Below, piece after piece: positions 1-8,755 of a stretch of 64,000 nt of DNA. Location: the NCBI RefSeq assembly GCF_022458745.1, contig NZ_JAJJJF010000002.1, positions 514,613 to 578,612 on the forward strand, read 5' to 3'. The notes under the pieces were generated by a model. That model worked only from the letters and a program-made list of their open reading frames with translations. It was not told where the DNA came from and did not search any database. A program made the translations under genes and the position numbers. Numbering within the stretch: position 1 is the first letter of the stretch; each line of letters begins with the position of its first letter. Origin of the DNA: Bacillus piscicola. GTDB lineage: Bacteria; Bacillota; Bacilli; Bacillales; Marinococcaceae.

Positions 1-165
1 GTGTTATTTTGGCACACCACTCATTCCATGGCTTCATACGGGCGCCATGATGTCGTTATTTTTGAAAAAAATGATTTTCACGACTGCATACAGACGCTAT
101 GATGTTGCTATTTTCGTGTTTCTTCAATTTCACGACTTTAAATAGATGCTTAAGGGTTATTGTTA
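1..165 (+). repeat. 52-bp satellite, array A (cut by window edge)
   Basis: Three clear units of the 52-bp family. The TATTTT anchor falls at 5, 57 and 109, and a decayed fourth copy lies near 158. The array enters from outside the window, so its full length is unknown. It ends just before the promoter of the coiled-coil gene at 246. See array C for the unit description. Confidence 0.85.
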
Positions 166-183
166 GTGAAGCACGATCTTTAG

Positions 184-212
184 TTGACCGTTTCTGTATC
201 AATTAGTATGTT
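184..212 (+). promoter_or_regulatory. Candidate sigma-A promoter of the coiled-coil gene
   Basis: TTGACC at 184-189 and TATGTT at 207-212 are separated by 17 bp, about 33 bp before the ATG at 246. A better -10 match (TATACT, 212-217) lies slightly further down with a longer spacer. The call rests on sequence similarity only. Confidence 0.45.
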
Positions 213-245
213 ATACTATAAAAAATAGAAAGCGGGGTTTGTTTA

Positions 246-785
246 ATGGAAGAAATCTTAAAACAAATTCTAAACGAAATGCAAGGTGTCAAACTGGATT
301 TAACAGATTTAAAAGGAGATGTAACTGGTTTAAAACAGGACGTAACTGGTTTAAAACAAGATGTAACCGGCATTAAGCAAGACATGACCAAATTGAACCA
401 AGACGTTACTGGCGTGAAACAAGACATGACAAATTTGAATCGGGATGTTATTGGCATTAAGCAAGATATGTCAAATTTGAATCAGGACGTTACTGGCATG
501 AAACAACATATGGTAAGTTTGAATCAGGACGTCGCCGGTTTAAAACAAGACATGACACATTTAAAACAGAGCCAAGGACGGATAGAAGCAAAAGTAGATA
601 GTCTATCATCAGAACTAAGTAGCAATTTCAAGTATACAAACGATAAACTAGACGAACATCGGAAAGTTTTTGATGTCGTTTCGAATGAGTTGAATGATAC
701 GAAAGTAGATATTGAGTATTTAAGTTCCAAAACCGGCAAGCATGATATGGAACTCCATAATATAATCAACAAACTGAGAGGTTAA
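246..785 (+). CDS. Heptad-repeat coiled-coil protein
   Basis: A 179-residue soluble protein with no signal peptide or membrane segment. After an N-terminal helix (MEEILKQILNEM), residues about 20-115 are roughly thirteen heptads of the type LKQDVTG, in which Leu, Ile, Val or Met fill the core positions. The DNA therefore carries a 21-bp tandem repeat. The C-terminal 60 residues are non-repetitive and helical. It belongs to the same loosely defined coiled-coil family as the protein at 39513 and the broken copy at 17748: all share the N-terminal helix, a repeat-rich middle and a charged C-terminal helix. The ATG at 246 has a GCGGGG-type ribosome site. It stands alone between two satellite arrays. 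Function unknown; a structural or scaffold role is only a guess. Confidence 0.75.
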   Translation: MEEILKQILNEMQGVKLDLTDLKGDVTGLKQDVTGLKQDVTGIKQDMTKLNQDVTGVKQDMTNLNRDVIGIKQDMSNLNQDVTGMKQHMVSLNQDVAGLKQDMTHLKQSQGRIEAKVDSLSSELSSNFKYTNDKLDEHRKVFDVVSNELNDTKVDIEYLSSKTGKHDMELHNIINKLRG

Positions 786-844
786 ACTGGTGTTCCAGAT
801 TTTTCCCCCTTCTGCTCCCTTTTCCAGCCTTCCACACACTATAG

Positions 845-1505
845 ATTCGCTGTCGTTTCGACCTCACTAAACCTGTTCTCACGACATCATAGTTCCGCTT
901 TGATGCTATTTTTAACACACTAATGATTTCACGGCTCCGTACAAGCGACATGGGTTTCTTATTTTTTCAAAACACAGATTTCACACTTTCACACAAGGAC
1001 TGTGACGTCTTTATTTACGTGTCCTCCCGATTTCACGGCTTCATTGGACTCCTATGACGCTGTTATTTTCCTTCTTCCTTGATTTCACAACCTCATACGG
1101 ACGTTATGATGTCGCTATTTTCATGTTTCTCCAATTTCATCACTTCATTGTGCGCTTATGACGTTGTTATTTTCACGATTACTCGATTTCGTGGCTTCAT
1201 ACAGACACGTGATGTCGCTATCTCGCCTGTACTCCATTTTCACGACGTCATCGTGCCGTTATGATGCTGTTATTTTGGCTGGACACGGTTTTCATGACTG
1301 CATAAGGCGGCTATGAGAGCTCTATTTCCACACTCCTCCATTTTCATGGCTTCATTGCGCTCTAATTACGTTGTTATTTTCACAACTACTCGATTTCATG
1401 GTTTCATTTAAGCGCTGTGGTACCGCTATTTTCATGTTTCTCCATTTTCACGACGTCATAGAACCGCTCTGATGTTGTTATTTTTGAACGGCACGGATGT
1501 CAGCC
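845..1505 (+). repeat. 52-bp satellite, array B (12 units)
   Basis: Twelve units with anchors at 907, 960, 1012, 1064, 1116, 1168, 1219, 1271, 1323, 1375, 1427 and 1479. That is 572 bp for 11 steps, exactly 52 on average, with one +1 and one -1 slip. A decayed thirteenth unit precedes them near 855. The array fills the gap between the convergent coiled-coil gene (ends 785) and corA (ends 1538). No conventional terminator is visible here. Confidence 0.93.
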
Positions 1506-1537
1506 CTTGATCGTTTCTCAACAGTTTATGTCGTACT

Positions 1538-2491
1538 TTAAAACCAACCTTTTTTCTTGAACCAGAGATACATAGAGACGGCAAGGATTCCCATGATGGC
1601 AAGTGTTCCGAAGTAGCCATATTTCCATGTCAGCTCCGGCATATAGGCAAAATTCATTCCATAAATACCGGCAATAAAGGTTAACGGGACGAATATGGAG
1701 GTGATCATTGTCAAGAATTTCATTACATTATTCGTTTGATTTGCGCTTAATGAAAGATAGCTGTCCCTGATGTCCGCCGTGATTTCTCGATTGGACATGA
1801 CCATTTCCGATAGTTTAAGGAGGTGATCGTGGATATCCGAAAAATATTCCTTTCTTTGCCTGACCCCGTTCTGATGCTGCGAATTCAACATGCGATAAAG
1901 CAGATCCCGCATCGGATTAATGGTATGTCTTAAATTCAGCAGCATATGGCGGATGTCAAATAATTCATTCATTAAGTCATCCATTTTCAAGTTTTGTGTG
2001 TTGTCCTCAAGATGGTCTAATTTATCTTCCATCTCATAGATTAAAGGAAAATAGTTGTCTACAATTTTATCTAGAACTTGGTGAAACAAATCATAGGGAT
2101 CCCAGTTTTCCGACTCTTTCAGCTCCAGTAATCTTTCCCGAACCTGATAAATTTCCTTGGAAGGTTCCCGGTGAAAGGTCACAATAAAGGTTGGTCCGAC
2201 AAAGAAATCAAGTTCTTTTTTATATATTTCTTTATCTTCTTCGGCCACGCTGTGTGTGACATAAAATGTATAATCATTATAATAATCCAGTTTCGGGCGC
2301 TGCAACCGCTGGACACAGTCCTCGATCGCGAGCGGATGAAAGTGGAATACGGTTCGCAGATAGTCAATTTCTGTCTCTGTAGGTTGATCAAAGTCCGCCC
2401 ACAACCATCTATAATTCGGGAAATGTATATCCGTTATCGGAATATCCTTTTCCAGGACCCCTTGATTGGTTATCCCGTATACCTGAATCAA
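1538..2491 (-). CDS. corA: CorA-family divalent metal (Mg2+/Co2+) transporter
   Basis: A 317-residue inner-membrane channel of the CorA family, which takes up Mg2+ (also Co2+ or Ni2+) as a homopentamer. The long N-terminal cytoplasmic domain is alpha/beta then helical. Two C-terminal membrane segments lie at about 257-277 and 290-311, and the YGMNF signature (Gly278-Met279-Asn280) sits in the loop between them as the selectivity filter. The C-terminus is basic (FKKKGWF), as is usual. Length matches the family. It is transcribed alone; satellite array B begins about 30 bp after its stop codon. Whether it imports Mg2+ or exports another metal cannot be told from sequence. Confidence 0.93.
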   Translation of the reverse strand: MIQVYGITNQGVLEKDIPITDIHFPNYRWLWADFDQPTETEIDYLRTVFHFHPLAIEDCVQRLQRPKLDYYNDYTFYVTHSVAEEDKEIYKKELDFFVGPTFIVTFHREPSKEIYQVRERLLELKESENWDPYDLFHQVLDKIVDNYFPLIYEMEDKLDHLEDNTQNLKMDDLMNELFDIRHMLLNLRHTINPMRDLLYRMLNSQHQNGVRQRKEYFSDIHDHLLKLSEMVMSNREITADIRDSYLSLSANQTNNVMKFLTMITSIFVPLTFIAGIYGMNFAYMPELTWKYGYFGTLAIMGILAVSMYLWFKKKGWF

Positions 2492-2580
2492 TGTGTGAAA
2501 CCCCTTTCGCCAGTCATAAAGTTGTGCGTGTTGGTGGATTATATTATTCCAGCAAAGTGGTCGGACCTATGTTTTTTTCG

Positions 2581-3786
2581 TTACCTGCCGCAGCACTTTT
2601 TATATTTTTTCCCGCTGCCGCACGGACACGGCTCGTTTCTGCCAACTTTCGCCGGGCTCGTTGCCTGATTATTTTTGGAGTCTGGCAATGGCTGTAAGTG
2701 CTTTTTCTCATACTCATGCAACTCGCTTGACGTATGTCCTTTCAGAAACCATTCTCTTGTGTTGTTCATTAACTGCATCAGCTTTTCCATTAAAGCTTGG
2801 ACACTCTGCATGTCGTTAAATTCCAGGGTCTCTCCCAAGTACCGGATGACATCATTCGGTGAATGACCAATTTTGGTTGCATGGACAACTTCCTCTGCTA
2901 TATGGCCCACTTCCTCTTTCGTTATGGTAAAGTTTTGGGAAAGGAAGCGGACAAATTGGACGTAACTTTCATTTCTGTCGACAAATCCCGGTACTCCGGC
3001 CTTTAGCAGTTGCTGCTTTGTAAATGGATAATAAGGCGTCTCTTCCCTCATTTTATGTTCCCGTTTCACCCTGTCTGGATCGACAACTTGCAGATCCGAG
3101 AAAGAACCACCATCTATTTGGATTTGTTCCCGGTAATCGTTAGCTTGATACATAACAGAGATATATTCCCTCACATCTACGGTTCTTTTTGTATATGCTT
3201 CAAGCATATCCTCTAATTGGGTAAGGCTCAGTGTTCCGTAATAATACAAAAGGCCGCCGGTCAGCTTAATCCACTCTGTATTTCTATTTATTGCCGCCCT
3301 TACTGTTAGGTTGTTTTTCAAAGCTCTGATTGGTTCAATAAGGTCTTCTGGAACGGCCAATACCATTTTTCCTTCATTCATCCCACTGTAAATCAAACCA
3401 GTAGAACGAAAATAATCAAGCTGTTCATCATCAACGCTTTGTTCAGGTATCGCCAACTTCCCCTCTTTTCCAGCGATCTTCATCAGAAAGTTAAAACGCT
3501 CGTCATCCCAATATTGACAGATATGCTCGAGCATCGGCGGAATACTTTCCTCCAGCACCGCAATTAACTCAGCCTTTTTCAAACTGCTGGCGTTTTTAAT
3601 ATGTAAACCTTTTCGTATGACGCTCAATTCATCTTTTGTGTAACGACTTAACCCCTCGTGCAAAGTCAACGGCATACGGATTTCTCGCCAATATTTTTTA
3701 TAACGCTTTTCTTCCTGTTTTTTCCTCATGTCTTTTAGCTCTTCTAAAAGAAGATTCATGTCTTCCTCATTCATTCTCCCACTCAT
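2581..3786 (-). CDS. SEC-C motif protein
   Basis: A 401-residue soluble protein ending in a SEC-C zinc-binding motif (CPCGSGKKYKKCC, about residues 387-399), the module found at the SecA C-terminus and in many orphan proteins, where it binds Zn2+ and can contact other proteins. Residues about 40-75 resemble a SAP/Rho-N-like helical element (KDELSVIRKGL, KKAELIAVLEE). The middle is helical and uncharacterised. The start at 3786 is set by GGGGAGGT nine bases upstream. It is not SecA and carries no ATPase motifs. It lies 90 bp upstream of corA on the same strand; co-transcription is possible. Function unknown. Confidence 0.8.
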   Translation of the reverse strand: MSGRMNEEDMNLLLEELKDMRKKQEEKRYKKYWREIRMPLTLHEGLSRYTKDELSVIRKGLHIKNASSLKKAELIAVLEESIPPMLEHICQYWDDERFNFLMKIAGKEGKLAIPEQSVDDEQLDYFRSTGLIYSGMNEGKMVLAVPEDLIEPIRALKNNLTVRAAINRNTEWIKLTGGLLYYYGTLSLTQLEDMLEAYTKRTVDVREYISVMYQANDYREQIQIDGGSFSDLQVVDPDRVKREHKMREETPYYPFTKQQLLKAGVPGFVDRNESYVQFVRFLSQNFTITKEEVGHIAEEVVHATKIGHSPNDVIRYLGETLEFNDMQSVQALMEKLMQLMNNTREWFLKGHTSSELHEYEKKHLQPLPDSKNNQATSPAKVGRNEPCPCGSGKKYKKCCGR

Positions 3787-3899
3787 TCTGCGACCTCCCC
3801 GATCCGTTCCATACTTTTATTCTATTTTAAATGACTTATGTGGTAAAAAAAAGACAGTACCGTTAGAAGCGTGAAAAAATGATAGTACGTACAAGAAAA

Positions 3900-4612
3900 A
3901 AAGTGCTGTGAGGTCGTTATTCGCAGAGTCTTCCCATTTCATGACTCCATTGCACTCGTATTACGTCGTTATTTTCACACTCGCTCCATTTCATACCTTC
4001 ATTCAAACGCTATGGGGTCTCTATTTCCATGTTCCTCCATTTTCATGCCTTCATTGTACTCCTATGACGTCGTTATTTTCACCATTACTCGATTTCCCGG
4101 CTTCATACGCGTGCTATGACGTCGCTATCTCGCCTGTACTTCATTTTCACGACGTCATCGTGCTGCTATGATGCTGTTGTTTTTGCAAAACACGCTTTTC
4201 ATAGCTTCATACAAGGGCTATGAAGCCTCTATTTTCATGTTCCTTCATTTTCATGGCTTCGTTGCGCGCTTATGACGTCGTTATTTTGACTCTTGCTCGA
4301 TTTCACTACTTCTTACTATTGCCATGATGTTGCTATTTTCACCATTACTCGTTTTCACTGCTTCATACGACCGCTATGACGTCTCTATTGCCATGTTCCT
4401 GCAGTTTTATGACCTCATTGCGCTCGTATGACGTTGTTATCTTCACTCTTACTCGACTTCATTACTTCATACGTGTGCTATGACGTCGCTATCTCGCCCG
4501 TACTCCATTTTCACGACGTCATAGAGCCGCTATGATGCTGTTATTTTGACACACCACAGATTTCATGGCTTCATGCAGTAGTTATGATGCTTTCATCTCG
4601 TCAACATCTCCC
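3900..4612 (+). repeat. 52-bp satellite, array C (14 units, perfect period)
   Basis: Fourteen units with anchors at 3918, 3970, 4022, 4074, 4126, 4178, 4230, 4282, 4334, 4386, 4438, 4490, 4542 and 4594, thirteen steps of exactly 52 bp. Approximate unit in three consecutive pieces: TATTTTCAYNNTNCTC, then NATTTCAYGACTTCATAC, then NNGYGCTATGAYGTYGT. Each unit contains an inverted repeat (CGACTTCATA facing TATGAYGTCG). The most conserved parts are TTCAT, CTATGA and TATTT; the stretch after TATTTT is the most variable and defines unit subtypes. The units at 4022-4178 and 4386-4542 repeat the same four subtypes in the same order. No coding capacity: 52 is not a multiple of three and reading frames shift at each unit. 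Confidence 0.96.
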
Positions 4613-4660
4613 TTTTCGCAACATCATCGCCGCCGGCTGTCGGGACTGGAGCCCTGTCAG

Positions 4661-4696
4661 CAGAAACAAAAGCAGACGCCTGTTTTAGCGTCTGCT
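4661..4696 (-). terminator. Rho-independent terminator of floT
   Basis: A perfect 9-bp stem, AGCAGACGC (4671-4679) with GCGTCTGCT (4688-4696), and an 8-nt loop. On the minus strand it is followed by a TTTTGTTT tract, eight bases after the flotillin stop. Confidence 0.85.
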
Positions 4697-4704
4697 CAAG
4701 CTGA

Positions 4705-6219
4705 TTACTCTGCTTTTTCATCTGTGTGGTTGTTGTCCGTATGCCCTTCAGCTTCTTCTAACTCTCCGGTCTCTTGTTTCTCTTCTTTATCACCGTCTTC
4801 TTGTGCCGCTGCAGTCTCGTATCCTTGCTCATGCGCACCGTTTGAAACCTGTCCCCGGGACACATAGCTTTCGAGCATCGCCTTTAAGTCCATGCCGGTT
4901 GCTTCTTTCAAGGATTCTTGAATGCCAAGCATCGTGGAAGTGACATTATTCGATACTTTTGCTGCTCCTCCTTGGGATTGGCTTCCTCCCATGTCGATGA
5001 CTTTCATCTCTTTAATTTGCGAAATCGGGGCTGATACTTTCTCTGCGTAGTCTGGCAGTACATTTAAGAGCATTTCCACGATGGCTGCTTCTCCGTATTG
5101 CTCCATTGCTTTGGCCATGCGTTCTTTCGCTTCGGCATCAGCAACACCGCGCTGGCGGATGACTTCTGCTTCGGATTCCCCTTTGATTCTCTCTCTGTCT
5201 GCTTCAGCCTGCGCCCTTTTCGTTGTTTCATAGGCCTCGGCATCAGCGATCGAACGACGGCGCTTGTTCTCCTCTTCTTCTAGTTCAACGGCGCGCTGTT
5301 TTTCTATGTACTGGATTTTCAGTTCTTCTTCTTTTACTTGCTGGGCTAATCGCTGCTTTTCAAGCTCACCTGCCTGAGACGCCTGCGCTTCTGCCCGGTT
5401 GGTCTCCTTCTTGAATTCGGCTTCCTTAATGTCCTTATCTTTTTTCGATTCCGCAATCGTAGTTAAACGGCGATTTTCTTCGTCTTGCGCTTCCTGGTCG
5501 TTTTTCGCATGGTACATACGTGTTTCTTTCTCCGCATCAGATTCAGCCATGTCGGCCTTTTTTTGCACCTCGGCAATATGAGGACGCCCGAGCGCATCAA
5601 TATAGCCATTTTCTTTATCTACATCCTCTACATCGTTCAACGCAAACGATGTAATTTCAAAACCCATGCCTTTCAAATCTGCTTCGGCAATCTTCTTCAC
5701 TTGGCTGTTAACCTCTTTAAAATCATTATAGATTTTCTCAATCGGAAGCGAAGCAATAATCGAGCGCAAATGACCATTTAACACATCATTCAATTCAGCT
5801 TCTCGCTCATTCTGTTTCTTCCCTAAAAATTTCTCAGCAAAATTAGCCATGATCTCTAATTCACTTCCAATGCTGATAACAGCCGTACTTTCAACGCTAA
5901 CAGGAATACCTTCTTTCGTGTATGCCTTTTCCGAATTAACCTGCAACTGGAAAGATGTTAAATCAATCGGAGTCGCGGTTTGAAACATACGAAGACGATA
6001 ACCACCGCCGCGGATAATCTTTACCGAGCGCCCATTATTATCCTCGAAGATATTTTTTTCTTTCTCGGGATCTCCTAAGTTCGGGCCCGTCACAATCAAC
6101 GCTTCATTGGAACTCGCTGTCTTATACCGGATCCGAAAGATGAAAAAGACCACCGCTCCTGCCACTATGGCCAGGAACAATAAAATGGCCAATATAAGCA
6201 TAATCAAACCTTGAGTCAT
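4705..6219 (-). CDS. floT: Flotillin-like membrane scaffold protein FloT (YuaG)
   Basis: A 504-residue SPFH-domain flotillin that organises membrane microdomains and supports signalling, secretion and envelope stress responses. One N-terminal membrane helix (about residues 5-28) is followed by the SPFH/PHB domain (about 45-200) and a long Glu/Lys/Ala-rich coiled coil (about 210-370) with the EA-repeats typical of flotillins. The C-terminal 60 residues are acidic and Gln/Glu-rich. The start has GGGGAGAGGGAAGC directly upstream. In Bacillus subtilis the orthologue sits behind the NfeD-type gene yuaF; no NfeD-like gene lies next to it here, so it appears to be a single-gene unit. Confidence 0.93.
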   Translation of the reverse strand: MTQGLIMLILAILLFLAIVAGAVVFFIFRIRYKTASSNEALIVTGPNLGDPEKEKNIFEDNNGRSVKIIRGGGYRLRMFQTATPIDLTSFQLQVNSEKAYTKEGIPVSVESTAVISIGSELEIMANFAEKFLGKKQNEREAELNDVLNGHLRSIIASLPIEKIYNDFKEVNSQVKKIAEADLKGMGFEITSFALNDVEDVDKENGYIDALGRPHIAEVQKKADMAESDAEKETRMYHAKNDQEAQDEENRRLTTIAESKKDKDIKEAEFKKETNRAEAQASQAGELEKQRLAQQVKEEELKIQYIEKQRAVELEEEENKRRRSIADAEAYETTKRAQAEADRERIKGESEAEVIRQRGVADAEAKERMAKAMEQYGEAAIVEMLLNVLPDYAEKVSAPISQIKEMKVIDMGGSQSQGGAAKVSNNVTSTMLGIQESLKEATGMDLKAMLESYVSRGQVSNGAHEQGYETAAAQEDGDKEEKQETGELEEAEGHTDNNHTDEKAE

Positions 6220-6344
6220 GCTTCCCTCTCCCCTTTCAATTCTGATTCCCCTCCCATTCTCAAGTAAATATAAGTGCCTGTAAAGGGGAGTCTGTATTTC
6301 CAGGAAGGAACACCGGCCACATTTCTATACACAACACCGTGCCG

Positions 6345-7088
6345 TTAGCTATTATTTATTGAAAGTAAAAATTGGTAAATATCTTCATACACCCTCTCCC
6401 GCTCTTCCCCGAGCGTAATAATGTGGCCTGATTTTTCATACCAGTTCAGCTGTTTTTCTTCCGTTTGCACTTCTTCAAAAATCCGTTTCGCACTGTCCAC
6501 GTAAAGAGGGTCATCGAGTAAGCCCTGGATCACAAAGACTGGCGCTGTGATCGTGCCCAACTTCTCGCTTACCTCTTCAATAACTTCTCGTAATGCCGGA
6601 AGAAAAGGCATCGGCTGTTGCTCGAGCTTTTTCAGCTCACTCTGTATTTTCCCTACTTCCATTCCCCCCATTTTTTTATGAGCCCGAGCGTAGTCGATGA
6701 CCCGTTTACGCAAGTCGTCTGCTGTTTTCCCTTCCGTGGGAGCGGACATCGTGACGACCCCTTTCACCGGTAATTCTGCGCCCACCTTCAACGCAAATAC
6801 GCCGCCTAACGAAATACCTGCCACTGCAATGTCCTCGAATCCTTCTTCTTTTAGAAAGTGATAACCTGCTACTGCATCTTGCCACCACTCATCCGGACCG
6901 GTTTCCAACAATCTCTGCGGATCTGTGCCGTGACCCTTATACAAAGGGGCGTGGCAGGTGAATCCGCGCTTCTCTAAGAACCTTCCGAGCATCCTCACAT
7001 CTGCCGTACTACCAGTAAACCCGTGCAACAGAAGAACCGCCCGATCTCCACCTTTGTATGTAAATGACTTCGGCGCCACTATTTTCAT
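6345..7088 (-). CDS. Est30-like carboxylesterase
   Basis: A 247-residue cytoplasmic alpha/beta hydrolase of the Geobacillus Est30 / YvaK type, which cleaves short to medium acyl esters. The oxyanion-hole motif LLLHGFTG (about 19-26) and the nucleophile elbow GISLGG with Ser93 are visible. Asp192 or 193 (LLDDPLY) and His222 (KSGHII) complete the expected triad. Length matches Est30 exactly. GAGGAGA precedes the ATG. In B. subtilis the yvaK gene lies in a secG-rnr context; neither gene is present here. The physiological substrate is unknown. Confidence 0.9.
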   Translation of the reverse strand: MKIVAPKSFTYKGGDRAVLLLHGFTGSTADVRMLGRFLEKRGFTCHAPLYKGHGTDPQRLLETGPDEWWQDAVAGYHFLKEEGFEDIAVAGISLGGVFALKVGAELPVKGVVTMSAPTEGKTADDLRKRVIDYARAHKKMGGMEVGKIQSELKKLEQQPMPFLPALREVIEEVSEKLGTITAPVFVIQGLLDDPLYVDSAKRIFEEVQTEEKQLNWYEKSGHIITLGEERERVYEDIYQFLLSINNS

Positions 7089-7335
7089 TTTTCTTCTCTC
7101 CTCGTGTAGTTGATTTACTTTATCTTAACATCTCACCACCTTTTTTTTACCAACGCACTGCCTTAATCGAAACCGTATGAAGACGTACAAACAACCCTTA
7201 ATCCTTCTTGCGCCCACAGAAATGTAAGTACCAGTGTAATAGGCTGACATTTTTTTATAAATTAATTTAGATTGTACACTTGACATTTTACCAAGTAATC
7301 CTATAAGATATAAAGTAATCAATTTAATAAACAAA

Positions 7336-7447
7336 TTCTTATCAAGAGTCGGGGGAGGAACTGGTCCGGTGATCCCGCAGCAACCGTTGCTTGAAACACA
7401 GCAAAAAGGTGCTAATTCCAGCAAGCATTCGCTTGAGAGATGAGTAG
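7336..7447 (+). ncRNA. SAM-I (S-box) riboswitch
   Basis: The leader shows the conserved S-box elements in order: TTCTTATCAAGAG, GGGGGAGGAACTGG, a CCGGTGATCCCG-type segment, GCAACC, then AAAAAGGTGCTAATTCC, GCAA and GAGAGATGAG. The first and last segments form P1. GATGAG at 7439-7444 can pair with CTCATC at 7465-7470 inside the following terminator, which gives the expected antiterminator: S-adenosylmethionine would stabilise P1, release the terminator and switch the genes off. It faces the AhpD/LLM monooxygenase/symporter cassette that starts 600 bp downstream. The gap is long and holds a repeat, so direct control is inferred from strand and order. Confidence 0.9.
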
Positions 7448-7454
7448 CGTGTAC

Positions 7455-7484
7455 AAAAAACCTTCTCATCGGAAGGTTTTTTTT
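7455..7484 (+). terminator. S-box expression-platform terminator
   Basis: AAAACCTTC and GGAAGGTTTT form a stem around TCATC, followed by an eight-T run. CTCATC in the upstream arm and loop is complementary to the 3' side of riboswitch P1. Confidence 0.9.
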
Positions 7485-7681
7485 GTTTATTAAACCAAGT
7501 AATTTTATAAGACAAATTAAAATTTATTTATTTAAGGAGGTTGATCAATAAATTTAGCATACTAAGGATATCTAATTATGTAAGACGAATCAATTTCATA
7601 AGTACTTAATTTAACAATAAAAACGAACAAATTTGTAAATAAATGATATATCATTCGTTTCTGTTCTCGGGATTTCTATTG
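7485..7681 (+). other. AT-rich leader with an orphan Shine-Dalgarno sequence
   Basis: An AT-rich stretch with AAGGAGG at 7534-7540. The codon at the usual distance is ATA, and the frame closes after five codons, so no gene follows. It may be what is left of an earlier S-box-controlled gene, or simply untranslated leader. Nothing else is seen. Confidence 0.4.
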
Positions 7682-7943
7682 TTGATTGCAACGGAAGGCG
7701 GCGACTCCAGCGGGAATAGCATGTGTCTTAAGACTTCGCAATGAGCGTATCTGGTAAGGAAACAACCTAAGTTCGCTAGCGTCTATCGCAACGGTTGCAT
7801 GACCTACATCCTGCAGGCCCGAGGGCACAAGCCATGCCCGCGGCAAAGAAGACACAGTGAGAGCAAGCGTAAGCGCAGCCTCGAATTGATGTCGCACTTG
7901 TGCCTGTGGGTGAAGGCGTCCGCCTGCAGTGGAAATCAACTTT
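7682..7943 (-). repeat. GC-rich Bacillaceae intergenic repeat, copy 1 (long form)
   Basis: The ends match the copy at 59683: read on the minus strand it begins GATTTCCACTGCAGGCGGA and ends with GCCGCCTTCCGTTGCAATC. The interior is longer (262 bp against 126) and contains extra GC-rich sequence. It lies between the S-box terminator and its cassette. No start codon, ribosome site or protein similarity is visible. Confidence 0.75.
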
Positions 7944-8042
7944 TGAACGCTATTTCTAAATTGTACGTTTTTTAATCACTACATTTGAATTATGAAATTG
8001 ACTCAGACAACTAAAATTAAAAAATTAAAAGGAGAGATTACA

Positions 8043-8705
8043 TTGGCACAAACAGATAACTTATACAAAAAATCATATTTTAACCGGATCTTTGAATTAA
8101 AGGAGTACGCTCCTGATGCTTTTCAATCATTTTTTGACTTTAATGATAAGGCTTTGGCGGATGGAGTTTTGTCTGTAAAACTGAAGGAACTGATTGCCAT
8201 TGCCGTGGCTCATATTACCGGATGCCCTTACTGCATTGATTTACATGTGGGAAACGCGAAGAAAAATGATGCCGATAAAGAGGAAGTGGCAGAAGCTATC
8301 TTCGTGGCAACGGCATTAAAGGCTGGCTCAGCCGCTGCTCATGGTGTGAATGCGTTGAATGCATTTGATGGCAACAGCGAGGATGAGCTTTATAAAGCCT
8401 CTTATTTTAATAGATTGGAAGAATTCGCTGACCTCGATGGAGAGACATTTAAGGCATTTGCTTCTTTTGATCAAACAGCAACAAAAGCTGGGAAGTTGAC
8501 AGAAAAGGAGAAAGAGTTAATCGCGGTAGCCTCCGCACATACGACTGGATGTGCCTATTGCATTCACTTACATACCAAAAATGCTAAAAAAACGGGAGCT
8601 ACTTTAGAAGAACTAGCAGAAGCCGTCTTCGTAGCTGTCGCGTTAAAAGCAGGTTCAGCTATTGCGCATAGTGTGAACGCATTAAATGCGTATGACGAGT
8701 CCTGA
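8043..8705 (+). CDS. Tandem AhpD-like (carboxymuconolactone decarboxylase fold) protein
   Basis: A 220-residue soluble protein made of two copies of the AhpD/CMD helical module. Each copy carries the redox motif CxxCxxxH: Cys61-Cys64-His68 (GCPYCIDLH) and Cys170-Cys173-His177 (GCAYCIHLH). In the AhpD family the cysteines reduce peroxides or transfer electrons, acting with a partner. An ATG at 7992 is in frame, but the TTG at 8043 has AAAGGAGAG seven bases upstream and gives the usual N-terminus, so TTG is chosen. It is the first gene of the S-box cassette, 50 bp before the flavin monooxygenase. Such proteins often accompany flavin monooxygenases, perhaps dealing with peroxide or substrate by-products; that role is inferred. 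Confidence 0.88.
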   Translation: MAQTDNLYKKSYFNRIFELKEYAPDAFQSFFDFNDKALADGVLSVKLKELIAIAVAHITGCPYCIDLHVGNAKKNDADKEEVAEAIFVATALKAGSAAAHGVNALNAFDGNSEDELYKASYFNRLEEFADLDGETFKAFASFDQTATKAGKLTEKEKELIAVASAHTTGCAYCIHLHTKNAKKTGATLEELAEAVFVAVALKAGSAIAHSVNALNAYDES

Positions 8706-8755
8706 GTTATACGTCAGCACCGTTACGAAACAACATGGAAAAGAGGGTCCTGAGC

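Noticed and set aside
3908..4171. Open frames inside the satellite arrays (also at 1079, 13364, 20277, 45389, 49285, 55827)
   Set aside because: They arise because the unit has few stops. The unit length of 52 shifts frame at every copy, and no ribosome sites precede them.
7676..7939. An 87-residue minus-strand frame
   Set aside because: It lies entirely within GC-rich repeat copy 1 and has no ribosome site or protein similarity.
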